A stretch of DNA of 64,000 nucleotides from Scytalidium lignicola (GCA_002812745.2 NCSJ02000113.1:60115-124114); one strand, 5' to 3'; positions 46,355 through 58,675 are shown, counted from the stretch's first letter. The notes: generated by a model from the letters alone, not told the origin. Program-made: numbers and translations.

Positions 46355-46850
46355 GGAGAAGAAAGGAAGGAAGGGAGGGAAGAGAGCAGGAGCAGAGCGG
46401 GATTAGAGAGGAAGATAAATGCACAATCTAGCAGAAGATGGCAGATTCGCGGTGGAGCAAAGTGTTGACGGCTCTAGCCATTGCGAGAAAGGTCAGCTTC
46501 AGCTCTTGCTTCAATAACTGGACGAGACGAAACACAGGCTTGGGTTGGTGGGTAACGCAGACAACACTCCTGAGCACATAATCCAGATCCTGTTCTTACC
46601 AAGCTCCAGCCTCGTGCTGGGTGGGGGTGGATGTGTGCCTTTTGGCTGCCATTTGATTGGCATACACGCAATTGGCACACGGATAGCAGGCAAGGGAGTT
46701 GGTTTTTTTTTNCTTCTTCTTCTTGCTATGGGAAATGCACGAAACAGCTGGGGCAAGAGATGGGCAAGGCTTCCAATGTCCCGTTCTCTTGCTCCCCGTT
46801 GTTGGCCCCATCTGCCCTCGAGTGCGCGCCTTGCGTACCCCGTTTGTACG

Positions 46851-46880
46851 GCCTTGCGTGGCCTTGCGTGGCCTTGCGTG
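46851..46880. repeat. Three perfect tandem copies of GCCTTGCGTG
   Basis: Three adjacent decamers GCCTTGCGTG, with an isolated close copy (GCCTTGCGTA) near 46828. No role assigned. Confidence 0.9.
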
Positions 46881-48806
46881 CCCACCCCTCTCACCCGAGG
46901 CTCGAGAATGACGTCGGAACCAATACGGTACCGGATCTCACCCAGTTGTGCGCATCCACTTGGAAACACAGCCCTGGGCATGAGGATACTACACTACACC
47001 GCGCCAAGGCACAACAACCACCGCGCGGATGTTGAGTACGGGACGTTGCAGTGGCAGGGGGGGATTGGACAGAAAACGGCATGTGGGACGGATGATGAGA
47101 AGCAACACAACAAAAAAAAAGAGGCCAAAAAAGGGACAGCTCCTGGCACTCACTCAATCGCGCAAGGTTCGCAGGAAAGAAGCTCCAGCACAGACGTCGC
47201 CGGGGCCGGAGTCGACTGCCGAGGGCCAAGTGGGCTCGTTTGTGAGCGGTGGACAAGCGTCTCAGAGGTTAATTAGCTGGCGGTGCTTGTATCCTCGTAG
47301 CTTCGCTGCGGGACTTGGGGGCCGAGGCGAGCGAATCGTTGCAGAGTCGTATCGTCGTTGCAAGGCTCCAACCGTAGTCGCAGGTTGGTCGTCAGCCTTG
47401 TCTGATAGGGCCTACAGCTATAGCGGGTTGTTGCTGTGTGTGAAGTCGTCGAGACGAGAGAGAAAAGATAGGAAGATGGGGGGAAAGAAGAGGACGAGCG
47501 AGCGAGCTCGATATTTACGGTCGTCCCAGCAAGGCCCTGGTGCTAAGGAAACCCTTCGTGCCTTGGTGCGTGGCCCCAGGGAAAAGGGAAGAGGGAGGAA
47601 AAGGAGGGCAGGCCGTTGAATGGACGAGCTGCTCACTCGATCCTCAAGCAATCCCGAGTTTGCGCCAGGCAAGTGCGGGGTTGCGTCCCAGGCACGAGAC
47701 ATTCTTCCCTTGCAGAGCTTCAATGAGAAAAGGAACATGATTACTTGTACGGGATCTACACTTTTGGCAGTTGCCAGTCGTCGGGCCTTTCTTCACACGG
47801 TTATGACATCGTCACCACGTCAGCGAGCCACCAGGCCCGTTTATTGTGACATGACAATAAGCATGAGCCTCCTTCTATAATAACTCGATGGAGATATTGA
47901 TACCTATTTGTAAATTTAGCATCACGTATTATCAACTCCAGAACCGCCTTCTATTTCCTGCTATCCAAGTCGCCTACTCTCCACTGCCGCTCGCCCCAGA
48001 ATCGAGATCACAACACCACCACCAACCACAAACCCCAGGTTGGCGGCCAGAAGGGAAACTGTGACCTGTCTCCCCCCAATTATTCTTTCCAGCACAACTT
48101 CGGTCGCATAAGCACTGGATGGTGGACTCTCCAATGATACGTGCTGTCCGTTTTCGCATCGCCACGGATATGCGGATGAATTCGCACAAATTAATTGCTC
48201 GGTCAGGTCTACATGTGCACGCAGTTCACGCAATTCAAAAGCTGTCCATGGTCCAACATCCGCGTCTTCCGTGGAGAAGGTGGCGAGACTTGATCTGGAG
48301 TAGCGGACGGAACCAACCTATCTGACTGTTACATACTATACGGCAGTACTATATTAAAAGCCAGAGTTGTTGGGGTAGGTAATAGGCCTTCCCTAGCTCC
48401 TCAGTGCGCTCAACCGCTTTTGTTGGAGCGTATGTTGTTGATACATTTTGTCACAAGGCTGGGCGTTGAAGTCCACTGATCGTGATCAGTCTTAGCGATA
48501 AGGTTTGCGGTGGCCTCGGGGCAGTCACCCCGCCCTGGTTCCCCGAATTAACTTCCCCAACGTGTGTTCCAGCGACTAACTACAGTGCAAATGCCATTGA
48601 TTGATTTTCTGTGGGGAAAANCGCGCGCCTAGCTACTTGTGGGCTATATGCAGTGCATGCCTTCACCCATCTGTATATGATGTCGGCTTTCTCTCGGATT
48701 TTCTTCGTCGTCTTATTCTTCCCTTTCTTCTCCTTGATTAGAACTATCACATTATATCACAATTAAACATCCTCCCTCCCAATATTTCTCGACCTCCACA
48801 TACACA

Positions 48807-48832
48807 CAGACCAGACCAGACCAGACCAGACC
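48807..48832. repeat. CAGAC pentanucleotide repeat
   Basis: About five tandem CAGAC units precede CCGACCC. A simple microsatellite, probably within a promoter or leader. Confidence 0.85.
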
Positions 48833-49650
48833 CGACCCACATCACCCTGCTCTGCTCTGCTGCCGCTGTCGCAGCCGTTGCCGTTCTGGATGCATGCTAC
48901 AATCGCATACGGTACGTACCTTTCCTGCAGCGGCTACGGTGGCCCGAAAACCGGCGCTGCGGTTGCCGAGTGCTCTTCCTATCTCCCATCATTTCCCACT
49001 GACCCTCATCTCCCTTCTCCCCGGCCTCAACTGCCCACCTTACCTCAGCAAGCCCCCTCCCCCGGCTCTTTTTCGTTTTCTCCAGTTCCAGTCCAGCATT
49101 TTTCCTTCTCGGAACCTCTTCACGCCTATCCTGGCCGACTCGCTGCCTCGCTGCCTCGGTAGACGGCGAGGCTGGCTCCCAAGCACTCTCCAGTACCCCA
49201 ATGCCACTACCCCAATACCTCCTCAACTGATGACAAAAATGCCCTTTCTTGTCCAAAGGAAGGAATATTCCCCGGGGGCGGAAATAACCCCCACGCTATA
49301 AGAGTGCCGCTCTTTCCTGCCGTAGGTCCGTCTGTATCCGATCGAAAGCGTCAAGTCACGTGATAGGCCCCACGCGTAAGTGCAGTGATTCCATTCCCCC
49401 TAAAGCTCTAGGAGCTGTAAAGGATGAATAATTCTCCGCTGAGAAGGTGAATCTTTCAATACTCCGTACTGCCAAGTAATTAATTGGTTTCCCGACTGTG
49501 CTTCCCGGGGAGATAGCAGTGTTGGGATGAATCTTCGCTCTAGCTGTTCTACGTAAGGCTTGTGAATATCTTTTTTTCCTGCTACAGTACACTCCGTACA
49601 CTCAAGATTATTAGATATTGCAATTACAAACCAGATGGTTTTGATGCTGC

Positions 49651-49671
49651 TACTACTACTACTACTACTAC
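49651..49671. repeat. TAC trinucleotide repeat (7 units)
   Basis: Seven uninterrupted TAC triplets just downstream of the Fpg gene 3' end. Microsatellite. Confidence 0.95.
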
Positions 49672-49804
49672 TATCATATACTGTTACAGTAACTCTTCGC
49701 TTGCTAAATAACCGGGCACACAAACTCCATCCCACCTCTCTTTTTTCTTTTCTTCATCTCTTAGGATTTTTTTACTCCAGTTCTCTATTCGAACTACAAA
49801 ACGT

Positions 49805-51497
49805 TTACTTCCCACCCAGTCGACCAGAGCGACGTCGACCATCTTGCGGTGTCTCCACCTTCGTGCCTTTCTTTGAGGCTACTGCTTCCTTTTTAGGCGT
49901 CTTCTTCTCTTCAGCCTCTTTGGCACCTATCCGTCGTTTCTTGGTATTCGCTTGGACCTCTCCCTCCTCCATCTCTGCGGATTCCTCCTGTTTGACATCC
50001 TCAGCAGCAGCCTTCCCCTTCCTACCTCTGCCTTTGCCTTTAGCGGGTACCACCTCAGGTTCATCCTCATCCTCCTCATCTTCCACTTTGTCTTCTTCCT
50101 TTACAACCTTCCTCTTCTTCGAAGCTGGTGGCTTAGCCGCCGCTTTCTTATTCTTCTTCAATTCTTCAGCAACTCCATTCGCTAACTCGCCGTTCTTCAC
50201 ATCCCCCGCCACTGCCCCCGTTTTCTTCTGTACACTCGGCACCACACAACTCGTCCTACCACCGACCGTCAGGAAGGTAATCTTTTCTCCATTGGGCAGA
50301 CTGGTAGGCGAGCCTTTCTTCCCTTTGCCCCATCGGTGCTTGAAGAGCCACTCGTCGGGGAACTTATCCGAGTCTCCAAGGACATCAACCGCCGTCTTGG
50401 AGACGTAAATAATGGAAGAGTGAAGCTGCTTGATCTGCTCCGAGCTAAACGTATCGCTGTACTGCTCTGGATGGAGTTTGGCGTGATATAGAATCTCATC
50501 CCTGGATAATAATGAAAAAAAATTCGTTAGCATCTTATCTATAAAAGTAAAATAAAATGAATCAAGGCCCCTTTTCTGAGGTATCTAAATGAACGAAAAC
50601 GAAATAACATACCCAACCCAATTCCCAATCCCACTGATATTCGCCTGGTCTAGAAGCAGCGCTTTAATAGGCACGTGCTTACTCTTCATCTTCTTCTCAA
50701 GCCACTCCGCTGTCAGAATCTCACTATCAATTACCGGATCAGGTCCGTTTTCCTTGAGAGGCGTCGTCTTCCTGATATCCTCGGCGCGACAATCGACCAG
50801 TCTGACGCGTGAGAAGCGGCGTGCGTCGGTGAAGGCGCTCTCGACTTTTGGTTCTTCTTTGGTTTCGAGGAGGAATTTCCAGTACTTTGGTGGCCATTCT
50901 TGGTCTTTTGTTGCTTCTTCTTTGCCTTCCTTAGGACGATAGTGGGCTGTTGGTTCACCTCGGAGTTGCCACCATCCTTTTTTAAAAAGTTAGCTATATT
51001 GAAATAATATTAAGTTTAATTTTTTCTATCTTTTTTTTTCTTGTAAATCTTGTCTTTAATAATGAAATTTATCTAACCTGTCATCCCAAAGTGAAATACA
51101 GGATGTGGTGGTGATGACATTATCAACCTAAATAATGTTATTGTCAGTTTTTACTGTAATATGTATATCTTAAAACACAGACCCAGACTCCCCTGGATTT
51201 GAGAGCAAAATGTATGGAAAAATGAGAAAACTCACCAAAAGTATTTCCCTTGCTGTCCAGCATCAATTACTTTCTTCCCAGTCATAGCCTTCTCAAATTC
51301 TGCACCGGTTGTACCGGCTTTTCCGAATACAACCGCGTCATCTTGGGCTTTGACATTGACTAGAGTCTTGCCTTTGAGATGCTTATTGAGATAATGCACG
51401 ATACGCGCGACTAAGCGTTTTTGTCAACAAAGGCTTTCATTTATTTTGATTTTTTAGACAGAAATAATATACACTTACCTTCTGCTATTTCAGGCAT
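49805..51497 (-). CDS. Fpg/Nei-family DNA glycosylase (fungal/plant FPG)
   Basis: Base-excision repair enzyme that removes oxidised purines and cuts the abasic strand. Exons 51479-51497, 51236-51410, 51078-51127, 50613-50976 and 49805-50501 give 434 residues. The start MPEIAE supplies the catalytic N-terminal proline and glutamate. The beta-loop lysine lies in AVVFGKAGTTG. GKYFW-LIMSS rejoins over intron 2, HFGMTGWWQLRGE over intron 3, and the helix-two-turn-helix region DQANISGIGNWVG over intron 4 leads to DEILYHAKLHP. As in other fungal and plant FPGs there is no C-terminal zinc finger. Instead a long Lys/Glu-rich tail follows (KKRKVVKEEDKVEDEEDE, KKRRIGAKEAEEKKTPKK), likely nuclear targeting and DNA contact. 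The first exon is just 19 nt, needed to place the catalytic proline next to methionine. Divergent from PEX11. Confidence 0.92.
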
Positions 51498-51918
51498 CTT
51501 ATTTAAATTAAATAATTGCCTCAATATACGTTATTTAGTTGGCTTTTGAAATTTGTTTAATGTGAGTTCTTCAGGGATGAGATGTAGTCGGGATAACGTG
51601 ACTGCGAGCTTACAGAGCAACGTTTATGCCTTGTATATCAGGTGCTACATGCTTCGATGCCTCTGCCGTCATTTAGCTGACAAGCCTGATTCGAATTGTG
51701 CAACAAATCCCGACGGACCCCTTCGGCAATCCACCCCAACCTCGGCTTCGCTGACTATCTTCACAAGCTCCTTCAAGTTTCACATCGAAACCATACACCC
51801 AAAACCATCGTTATTTTTCTTCTCCCAATTGAGAAGTATCCATCTATTTCTCTTTCCTCCATCCCTATAATCCCAAAAAAAACCCCACGATAATTCTTTC
51901 CCTTCCCTCCCGCCCAAG
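51498..51918. other. Divergent promoter region of FPG and PEX11
   Basis: 421 bp holding both promoters. The part nearest PEX11 is C/T-rich. No other element is seen. Confidence 0.55.
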
Positions 51919-52710
51919 ATGGTCGCCGACGCCCTCATCTACCACCCCACGGTAGCCCACTACCTCAAATTCATCGCCACAACCGTCGGCCGCGACAAGC
52001 TGCTCCGTACAATCCAATACTTCTCCCGCTTCTACGCCTGGTACCTCCTCCGCACAAACGGCAGCCCGGCCGAGATCGCCCCCTTCGAGGCCATCAAGAA
52101 GCAATTCGGCCTGGCCCGCAAACTGCTGCGCGTCGGCAAGAACGTCGAGCACTTTAAGTCCGCTGCCGTGGCCGCCGATTCCAAGTCGCTCGACCCCTTC
52201 GTGAAGTACTGCACCGTGGGCAGACAGTTAGGCTATGCCGGGTATCTGACGCTGGACATGGCGACGTATCTGGATGCGGCGGGGATCCGGCCCAATGCGG
52301 CGGCGAAGCGGTTGCAGCGGGAGGCGTATCGGTTTTGGATGATGGGGTTGGTGTTTAGTGCTGTTTCAGGGTCGTACTCGCTCTATAGCTTGAGGCAGCA
52401 GGAGGCGAAGATTGATAAGAAGGATGGGGAGGGAGTGGTTACTAGCAAGAGGATCCAGAAGTATGTTATGTCTTTTCCTTTTGATAAGGGGCTCACATTC
52501 CCTCTTTTAATATTCTCTACGTGAGAGAGAGGCTAACATGGAATTAGGGAGCGTGCGGCGATCAATCTCCAGCTTCTATCTGATCTCTGCGATCTCACAG
52601 TACCTACTTCCGCCCTTGGATTAGCTACTATTGATGATGGTCTTGTTGGTCTGGCTGGAACGGTTAGCAGTTTGATCGGGCTCTACGGCCAATGGAGAAA
52701 GACGGCTTAA
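51919..52710 (+). CDS. PEX11: Peroxisomal membrane protein Pex11
   Basis: Promotes peroxisome elongation and division at the peroxisomal membrane. Exons 51919-52460 and 52548-52710 (intron 87 bp) give 234 residues, the usual length. The amphipathic N-terminal part contains VAHYLKFIATTVGRDKLLR, then TIQYFSRFYAWYL, both typical of Pex11. The central helices (KQFGLARKLLRVGKNVEHFK) and the membrane-associated VGRQLGYAGYLTLDMATYLD follow. The C-terminus DLTVPTSALGLATIDDGLVG ends with LIGLYGQWRKTA. The coding sequence is notably GC-rich at third positions, suggesting strong expression. Start MVADALIYHPTV matches the family start. Confidence 0.95.
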
Positions 52711-53119
52711 ACTTGGAAAGGAGTGAATTGTTGGGGTTGGAAAAGGGAGAAAGCATCGCAGGGGAATGAAACCAGTGGTGTATCTGGAAATGGGGCTGAG
52801 ATTGTATAAAGGAACGCTCAAATATTCGTGAGGGTAAGGAGGGAGAATGGTGGACTGGGGAAAGGGGGAAAGAGAAACGTTTGTTCATGTATAGCTTGGT
52901 TGATATCCTGTTCTTGCAAGTTCGAATAAAAATAATTTCGTTTCACGCTCAGCATGTATAGAGGCATAATAATCTAAATCGAGTTACGGATGTCCCTCCT
53001 ATATTGAATACTTTTTCCCGGATATATAATCCCACCAAAAATTCCATTTCCAATACACCATATCAACGCCATCTAAATGCAATGCACTCCCACCAACCCC
53101 AAACTCTAGTAGCTGAGCC
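52711..53119. other. Convergent intergenic region between PEX11 and TRM7
   Basis: Purine-rich then AT-rich 3' flanks; no gene or element seen. Confidence 0.6.
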
Positions 53120-54378
53120 TTATGACGAATTCCCCGTCTTTCCATATGCACCTCCAGCAGCTTTTCTCATCTCTAGTGCCCGTTTATATGGTGGCGCGGT
53201 AGGTGGCTGCACAGGATCAAGGCTAACTCGATCCTTGGGCAAATGATACGAAGCATCAGCATCAAAAGAACCCAGATCTCCACACGCCAAAAACGGCGCT
53301 ATCCACCTCCCATTCCGTCCAGCATTATATTCCTCATCCAAAAGTCGTATCTCAACCACTCCATCCTCATTCTTCACGGTCTGTACCTCACCATCTTCTT
53401 TTCTCTCTCCTTCTTCTTTCCCCTTTTCCTCCCTCACCATCTCTTCAAGTTCATCACCAACTCCTAACGGACGTTCTAAACTCGCCTTAAACCCCTCAGG
53501 TAAATGAAACCCTTCACAAACCACAAAGGCTTCAACACTGCTAGCACGACTCGCTCTTGGCTTCGCCACCACAACGCGGTCGAAAAACAATTTCAGCTGC
53601 GCATACAGCAAGTCTACATTTCGACCGCGAAAAATCTTTGCTACGAATTTCCCTCCAGGCCGGAGAATGCATAGTGCTAGGTTTAGCGCTGCAAAAAGGA
53701 GCTGGCTTTGGATGTAGATATCTAGATCGTGTAGACCAGTGACGTCGGGGGCACCGTCAGAGAGGACGAGGTCGACTAGGTGAGTTGAAGAAGGAGTTTC
53801 CGAGGATGTGGTAGATGGTGAGGCATCGAGTGCTTGGAGGAGAAGGGGGACTGTAGCTGGATGCGTTATATCTGCGCGGAGAGTGATTATCCCTGGCAAT
53901 GGGCTCATAGGCTGGAGATCGATTGCGACGATCTTGATATCTTTCCTGGGCTCAGCCTGGGCTTGCTTGACTTTTTCTTCTTCCTCTTGTTTCTCTTCTG
54001 AGACCGGCGTCTTCTCCTCTTCTCCTATAGAATTTACTCCATATATTCCAAGCAGCTGTTGCCGTAATTTCCCCTCTTTATCTTCCCATGCCCTACGCCC
54101 AAATTTCTCCCCTTTTATCAGCACTCTTGATAGAACCTGGCTCCAGCTCCCGGGTGCGGCACAGAGATCTACCACACGGGTCACATTGGCAAAGAGGTTG
54201 AATTCTATATTGCAAATAACTATTAGCCTCAATCTGCACCGGGGGTATTTATGCAATGGAATAATAGGAGGGTACCTTCGTCGAGCTGTAGGAGCTTGAA
54301 GGCACTTCGAGCTCGCCATCCTTGTTCCTTTGCTAGCCTATAATAGGCATCGCGCTTATCTTTAGATGATTTACCCAT
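53120..54378 (-). CDS. TRM7: tRNA 2'-O-methyltransferase Trm7 (FtsJ family)
   Basis: Methylates the 2'-OH of anticodon-loop nucleotides 32 and 34 in certain tRNAs, using S-adenosylmethionine. Exons 54276-54378 and 53120-54204 give 395 residues. The start [20 protein letters not shown] with [14 protein letters not shown] is nearly invariant in Trm7 and includes the first catalytic lysine. After the 71 bp intron come [20 protein letters not shown] (SAM-binding) and the second acidic motif [24 protein letters not shown] carries the catalytic lysine, and [11 protein letters not shown] the final glutamate. Two insertions are lineage-specific: an acidic [16 protein letters not shown] loop and a Ser/Thr-rich loop. 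The C-terminus is extended by charged sequence. Cytoplasmic enzyme; partners Trm732 and Trm734 are known from yeast and not encoded here. Confidence 0.95.
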
Positions 54379-56547
54379 TTTCAAAACACACAGTACGTTG
54401 GCTATCAGTGTGGGCGCATTGCAGTCATTCGAAAAAAAAAAAGGTGTGGGGAGCAAGGCTGAAAGTTTCCTTAGCGGAGCGGGGCAGTCCAAGATAACCT
54501 TGTCGCTTATCACCAAGGGGTCTATTGCAAGGCTGTGAGGGATTGTGCCTGTCTATTTTCTCCTTGTGCTTTATATTTTTATGAAATTGACAGTAAACTT
54601 TTCGAAGCCAAATTCTCTTAGTGTTATATCTTACAAAATCTCAGGATCGATTCGATTCTGGTTCTTAACAGCAGGCATTAATATGCGCCTCTGTCAACTA
54701 CTACCCAACGGAAGACTAGTTTTTAACAAGGAGTACCTTCTCTCTTTATCTAAGAGAGATCTTTGGAATTTAACCTCTCCGTCAGTTATATTTTCAATTT
54801 TCTCTAGTATTCGTATCCTAGAACGGCGATGATCTGGTAAAAATTTCCTTCTGTGCTTCATCGTCTCCTTCTGCGATGAATGAATCCTTAAGTTCTGCTA
54901 CAGCAGACTTTATCTAGTCAAAAGTTCAGCCGGATTTACTATACTATCTAGAGATAAACCCCAGTTATGCTTGAAAAGTCTTAACACTACTCCAATATCA
55001 CTCAGAATCTCTTCGGTGAGATCCAGTTTAAGCTCCTGATCACTGAAACTCGTAAGATATAGCGCCGGACTTAGAGTAAAGTTGTAGCAATTAGTCAATA
55101 ATTAACAGTAGTAATCGTCGAGGGAAGATGACACCTTTATCCTCTCGGATATCTAAGGCGGGATGGTTTAGTCCTAATTTCAACATCTTCTAGTCGTAAA
55201 GCTGCCCGGTGTCTTAGATTTTAGCTAGGGGCTTCTCAGAGCCTTTTCCTCCAGAATATAGTCAATCCCAACGGGTTTATTTCAGTTGGCCGACCAAGCA
55301 ATGATTTGAGGAGTGTGAATGCGCAGTAGAGTAATCAAAGCTGAAAGGCCTCATATATCTTGCTCATAAATGAAAGCATCTAAAATCTCTCGAGTTGCAA
55401 CTTCAGATGCCGTTGTATAAGAAGCCGCCGTAGCGTAGGGAGCCGGTACTTCGTCCTCATACCTGTAAACCCACTTATAAATACCACAACTGTAGGCCAG
55501 CATAGCTCACTACTAGACTTGTCACTTATGACTTTTTGAATTACACTGTTAAATCAATAAAGGACTTAAACAATTCAAATATTTAAGTGTAAAAGATTAA
55601 TAACCCAGTTTGTCGATTTAAAACCAGACGGAAGTTATCAGATCAATTTGCTGGTTTTTGTTTTACTCGTTAATTACGAGTCTCTTCTAGTGATTCAGTT
55701 ATCAAGATTTAACTTATTTTATTCTTGCTTAATCTTGGTATAGTTAGTTAATTGCCACCCATGCATTTGTGACTTATTCAAGCATAATATATATAGGATG
55801 CTTATTGAGAGTCCAATTCTTCCAGTCGGGGTGTTTTCTCTAGATAAATTAGAGTATGACTTGCTATACCTTCTTAAAATTTACATTAGTGCTGATTGAC
55901 ATGTCAGGGTATTTGAATATTGTTCGGAACTAATTTATTATAATTGAGGTTAGTGAGTAAATATTTCACTTGAGTTAGGTATATATGTAAAGCACTGGAA
56001 GCAGGCAGGACGGACCCGTTTGATATTGTCCTGCATTGCTTGAAATCATGCCGTCGTAGCATGAACTTAGGTTCCAGTGAGCTAACAATGCAGTCAGTCC
56101 CTTACTTACTCATATAAGTGTATAGCGAGTATGCTTGCTCTAGAGCGAGAATCGAAGACGAAGCCCAGCATTACCGACCACAAGCCACGCTTGCGGAGTT
56201 GAATTAACCGTGCATTGGCGTAGAAGGCTTTCACTGGAGCTCACGACGGCTTGGAGTTCTCACACAGCGAGCTGGTGGGTTTATCACCGAGTGCGCCGGC
56301 GACCCGACACCAACAGCAGCAGGTGGGTCTCGTTTCGGGCCGAGCCGATGATGTCTTCTCCAGGCGAGATCACTTTAAGGGATGAAAGCTGGGAACGATG
56401 CCGAGACATCCCGAGACATCCCCTGTTTGGGAGTATATAGTCATGGAGCATCGTTTAGGGACAGGTATTCAAGATTTGTTTAGCTTCAACCTCTCGCTTT
56501 CCGCTGCCTTTTCTTTACCTTCTTGACCTTTATTAACTTACTCAACA
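54379..56547. other. AT-rich intergenic region
   Basis: 2.2 kb with no supported gene. It is strongly AT-rich from about 54550 to 56100. A 15-mer (AGCTAGGGGCTTCTC at 55223) is shared with 63484. The last 300 bp are more balanced, with a TATATAG element near 56434 and a pyrimidine-rich tract, and look like a genuine promoter leading to the gene fragment at 56548. The rest could be decayed repeat DNA. Confidence 0.45.
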
Positions 56548-56721
56548 ATGGATCCCAAGAACATATATTCCGTCATTCTGCTAACATACAATGAGCGCAA
56601 GAACTTGACCACCATTGTCTCTGGGAACTTGAATATGTGCATGAATATTGATGTTAGTATGGTTTGCTCTAAAAACCGTACTACTACTAAGTTTAATGCT
56701 TGTTCATTTGTAAAGGGATAG
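56548..56721 (+). pseudogene. 5' fragment of a dolichol-phosphate mannose synthase (DPM1) gene
   Basis: The first 24 codons read MDPKNIYSVILLTYNERKNL-TTIV. This is the characteristic start of fungal Dpm1 (SVILPTYNERKNLP..), the GT2 nucleotide-sugar-binding strand and following helix. After TTIV the similarity stops: residues SGNLNMCMNID and onward are unrelated, and the frame ends at a TAG after 57 codons. The downstream GT2 motifs (DDGSPDG, GAR.., QDAD) are absent, so this is a truncated copy and not a functional enzyme. It retains a plausible promoter upstream. A full copy must exist elsewhere, because Dpm1 is essential in many fungi. Alternatively it is the first exon of a new hybrid gene, for which I see no evidence. 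Confidence 0.6.
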
Positions 56722-57080
56722 GAGCAATATCTGCAAAATCATAGATTATAATACATATCTATTGTCTATCTGCAACGGAGCTAGATTGTCTATATACCTA
56801 CCAACCGAATAAAATTAATCTAATTGACTAATGAGAAGGACAAAGTCCACAAACAACAAAAAGCTCTTTAGGAAAGAGCGTATTTCTCAGTTGCGTAGTG
56901 GTACTACCTCCAAAAGTCGTTGTATGCTCCTGGCTCCTCGTTCCCAAGCAGCAAGATACGTCTAGTTGCAGCGGACAGATCTGATTGACGTGGACCTGCA
57001 CGTCTGAGCTGAAACCAAATCCGATAGATTATTCATTCGTTTATTCGTGCATCCACCCAGCTCCACATCAGTAATATAGT
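56722..57080. other. Intergenic region
   Basis: AT-rich flank between the DPM1 fragment and the polyketide synthase 3' end. Nothing else is seen. Confidence 0.6.
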
Positions 57081-58675
57081 TCAATCCAAGTCAACCGCAT
57101 TCATCGCCTCAGCTAAGCTATCCAGCTTCTCCTTTGCACTTTCAACGACCTCGACTTCGCCCTCTCCTTCACTTCGGCTTCCTTCACTCTCTGTCTCAGG
57201 AGGTGTAACTTCTCCGCTTAAGCCATTTAGCCACTCATGCCTAACATGCGACATATTTCGTTTTAGGAGACACATTTCAACAGTAATCCCAGGGCCGAAC
57301 GCGCACCCGACGACGTATTCCTTTACTCTCTTTGTGCCACTTGCGTCTACGGGAGCGAACTCGTCCATGTCCTTACACCTCAATCGGTCCATAACGGACA
57401 TGATGGTTGCACTCGAAGAGTTGCCATGGTTGATATAAGTATCATAGGATGCACGCATATGCTCCGGTGTGATAGACATGACCTTTTCGACGCCGGTTAG
57501 AATTGTGGCGCCGCCGGGGTGAAGGGCCCAGTCGAAATCAGCTGGCGATGCATAGTTGGAAGGCAAATTGGGAACGGATGAGAGGAGCGAATGGAACATA
57601 GGAGAGACTGCAGGACCGGTAAGAGATGGAACTCGGGGCGAGAGAACAACTTTCCAGCCTGCGGGTGGTTGTTAGATCCTCTCTGTGGGTTTAAAAAAGG
57701 GACACGCTTTTGTGGATAGAAAACAGAATGACAAGGAAGGTAAACACACCTAATGGGTGGACATCAAACCCCAAATCGCATTCTGTATCTGGAATGATCT
57801 CATGATCCCAACCAAGTAATTCATAGACCGGTTCTGCACTGCCTTCCTCGCCAATGCCATTGCTTAGAACGCATGCACTAGCACAATCACTGAACAAAGC
57901 AACTCCGATTCTGGTTTCCTGTAATTCTTCGACACTATCTAACTCACTCCGTACAAGCAGGCTGCATATCTCACATGCGATAACTAATATCCTGGCTTTC
58001 CTCCTCCGAAAGCTGGCTCCAAGGGCTAGGTTGGCGGCGGTCCGTATCGCCGCGAGTCCACCAGAACATCCAATGCCATGAAGAAGAAACTTTTCCGCGT
58101 TGTTGGGAATACCCAGTTGTTTGCACACGTAGTGGTCAAATCCTGGGTTCGCGCTGTTGGTGCAGGTGGTGGAGACCACGTGCGTGATGTCACATGGAGA
58201 GAGCTCCGCCTCGTGTAGTGCTTTTCGCGCAGCAGTCACAGAGAGTGGAATACCTTCCCTGAAGAACGCATCGCAGAGCTCTGCGATGTCGGGAGCACGA
58301 TCCATGTTGGCCAATGGATGGTCTACAGGGCCAACGGCTGAGCGATTGTCAATACCCGTGTACCTGTTGATTGCCAGGACCTTTTTCATTCTGTTAAATT
58401 TAAAGTGCGCGCACTCGTCAGCCATTGATTGCTTAGAATTTAAGTTCCAGGACGAGGTTTGGTTTGTATGAGAGCTCTTACGCTGGTGTATCTTTGTAGT
58501 GTCGTGCTGCCAGCGTTTCCAACGCCGTTTGATCGTGGACGAAGGGAGGATAGGCAGCTCCCAGTCCGACAATTGCCAGATTGAGCCCCCCAAAGGAGTT
58601 ATTGCTCTCATACCGATTGCCCGACTCCGATCCATTGGCATTGCCATTTTGCGCATCATCTCTGGCGGGGGCCAT
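57081..58675 (-). CDS. Type III polyketide synthase (chalcone/stilbene synthase-like)
   Basis: Makes polyketides by iterative malonyl-CoA condensation with one homodimeric active site. Exons 58482-58675, 57750-58390 and 57081-57658 give 470 residues. The catalytic triad is complete: C141 in VVSTTCTNSANPG, H325 in DWALHPGGA and N358 in INHGNSSSA. The second conserved block GIGCSGGLAAIRTAANLA and the ending GCAFGPGITVEM are also present. A poorly conserved N-terminal extension (Asn/Ser-rich, then LAIVGLGAAYPP) and a C-terminal acidic tail of about 45 residues (SEGEGEVEVVE) are fungal features. Both introns are 91 bp. Products in characterised fungal relatives are alkylresorcinols or pyrones; the product here cannot be inferred. 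No oxidase, reductase or regulator adjoins it, although a kinase-like gene is divergent and the DPM1 fragment lies just downstream. Confidence 0.94.

Larger units (their letters stand above)
46355..49804. other. Long intergenic region with repeats
   Basis: No gene can be supported in 3.4 kb. It holds GC-rich DNA with many overlapping frames (46500-47700), an N at 46712 in a T run and one at 48621. Short tandem repeats at 46851, 48807 and 49651 are listed separately. On the minus strand, 47961-48315 is an open frame with an acceptor-like site before it and a hydrophobic segment near its end; it could be a terminal exon, but no partner exon is seen. The part after 48700 is C/T-rich. Confidence 0.5.

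Noticed and set aside
46511..47619. Long overlapping open frames on both strands
   Set aside because: Open on several frames at once because of GC-rich simple sequence; residues are low-complexity and no domain is recognised.
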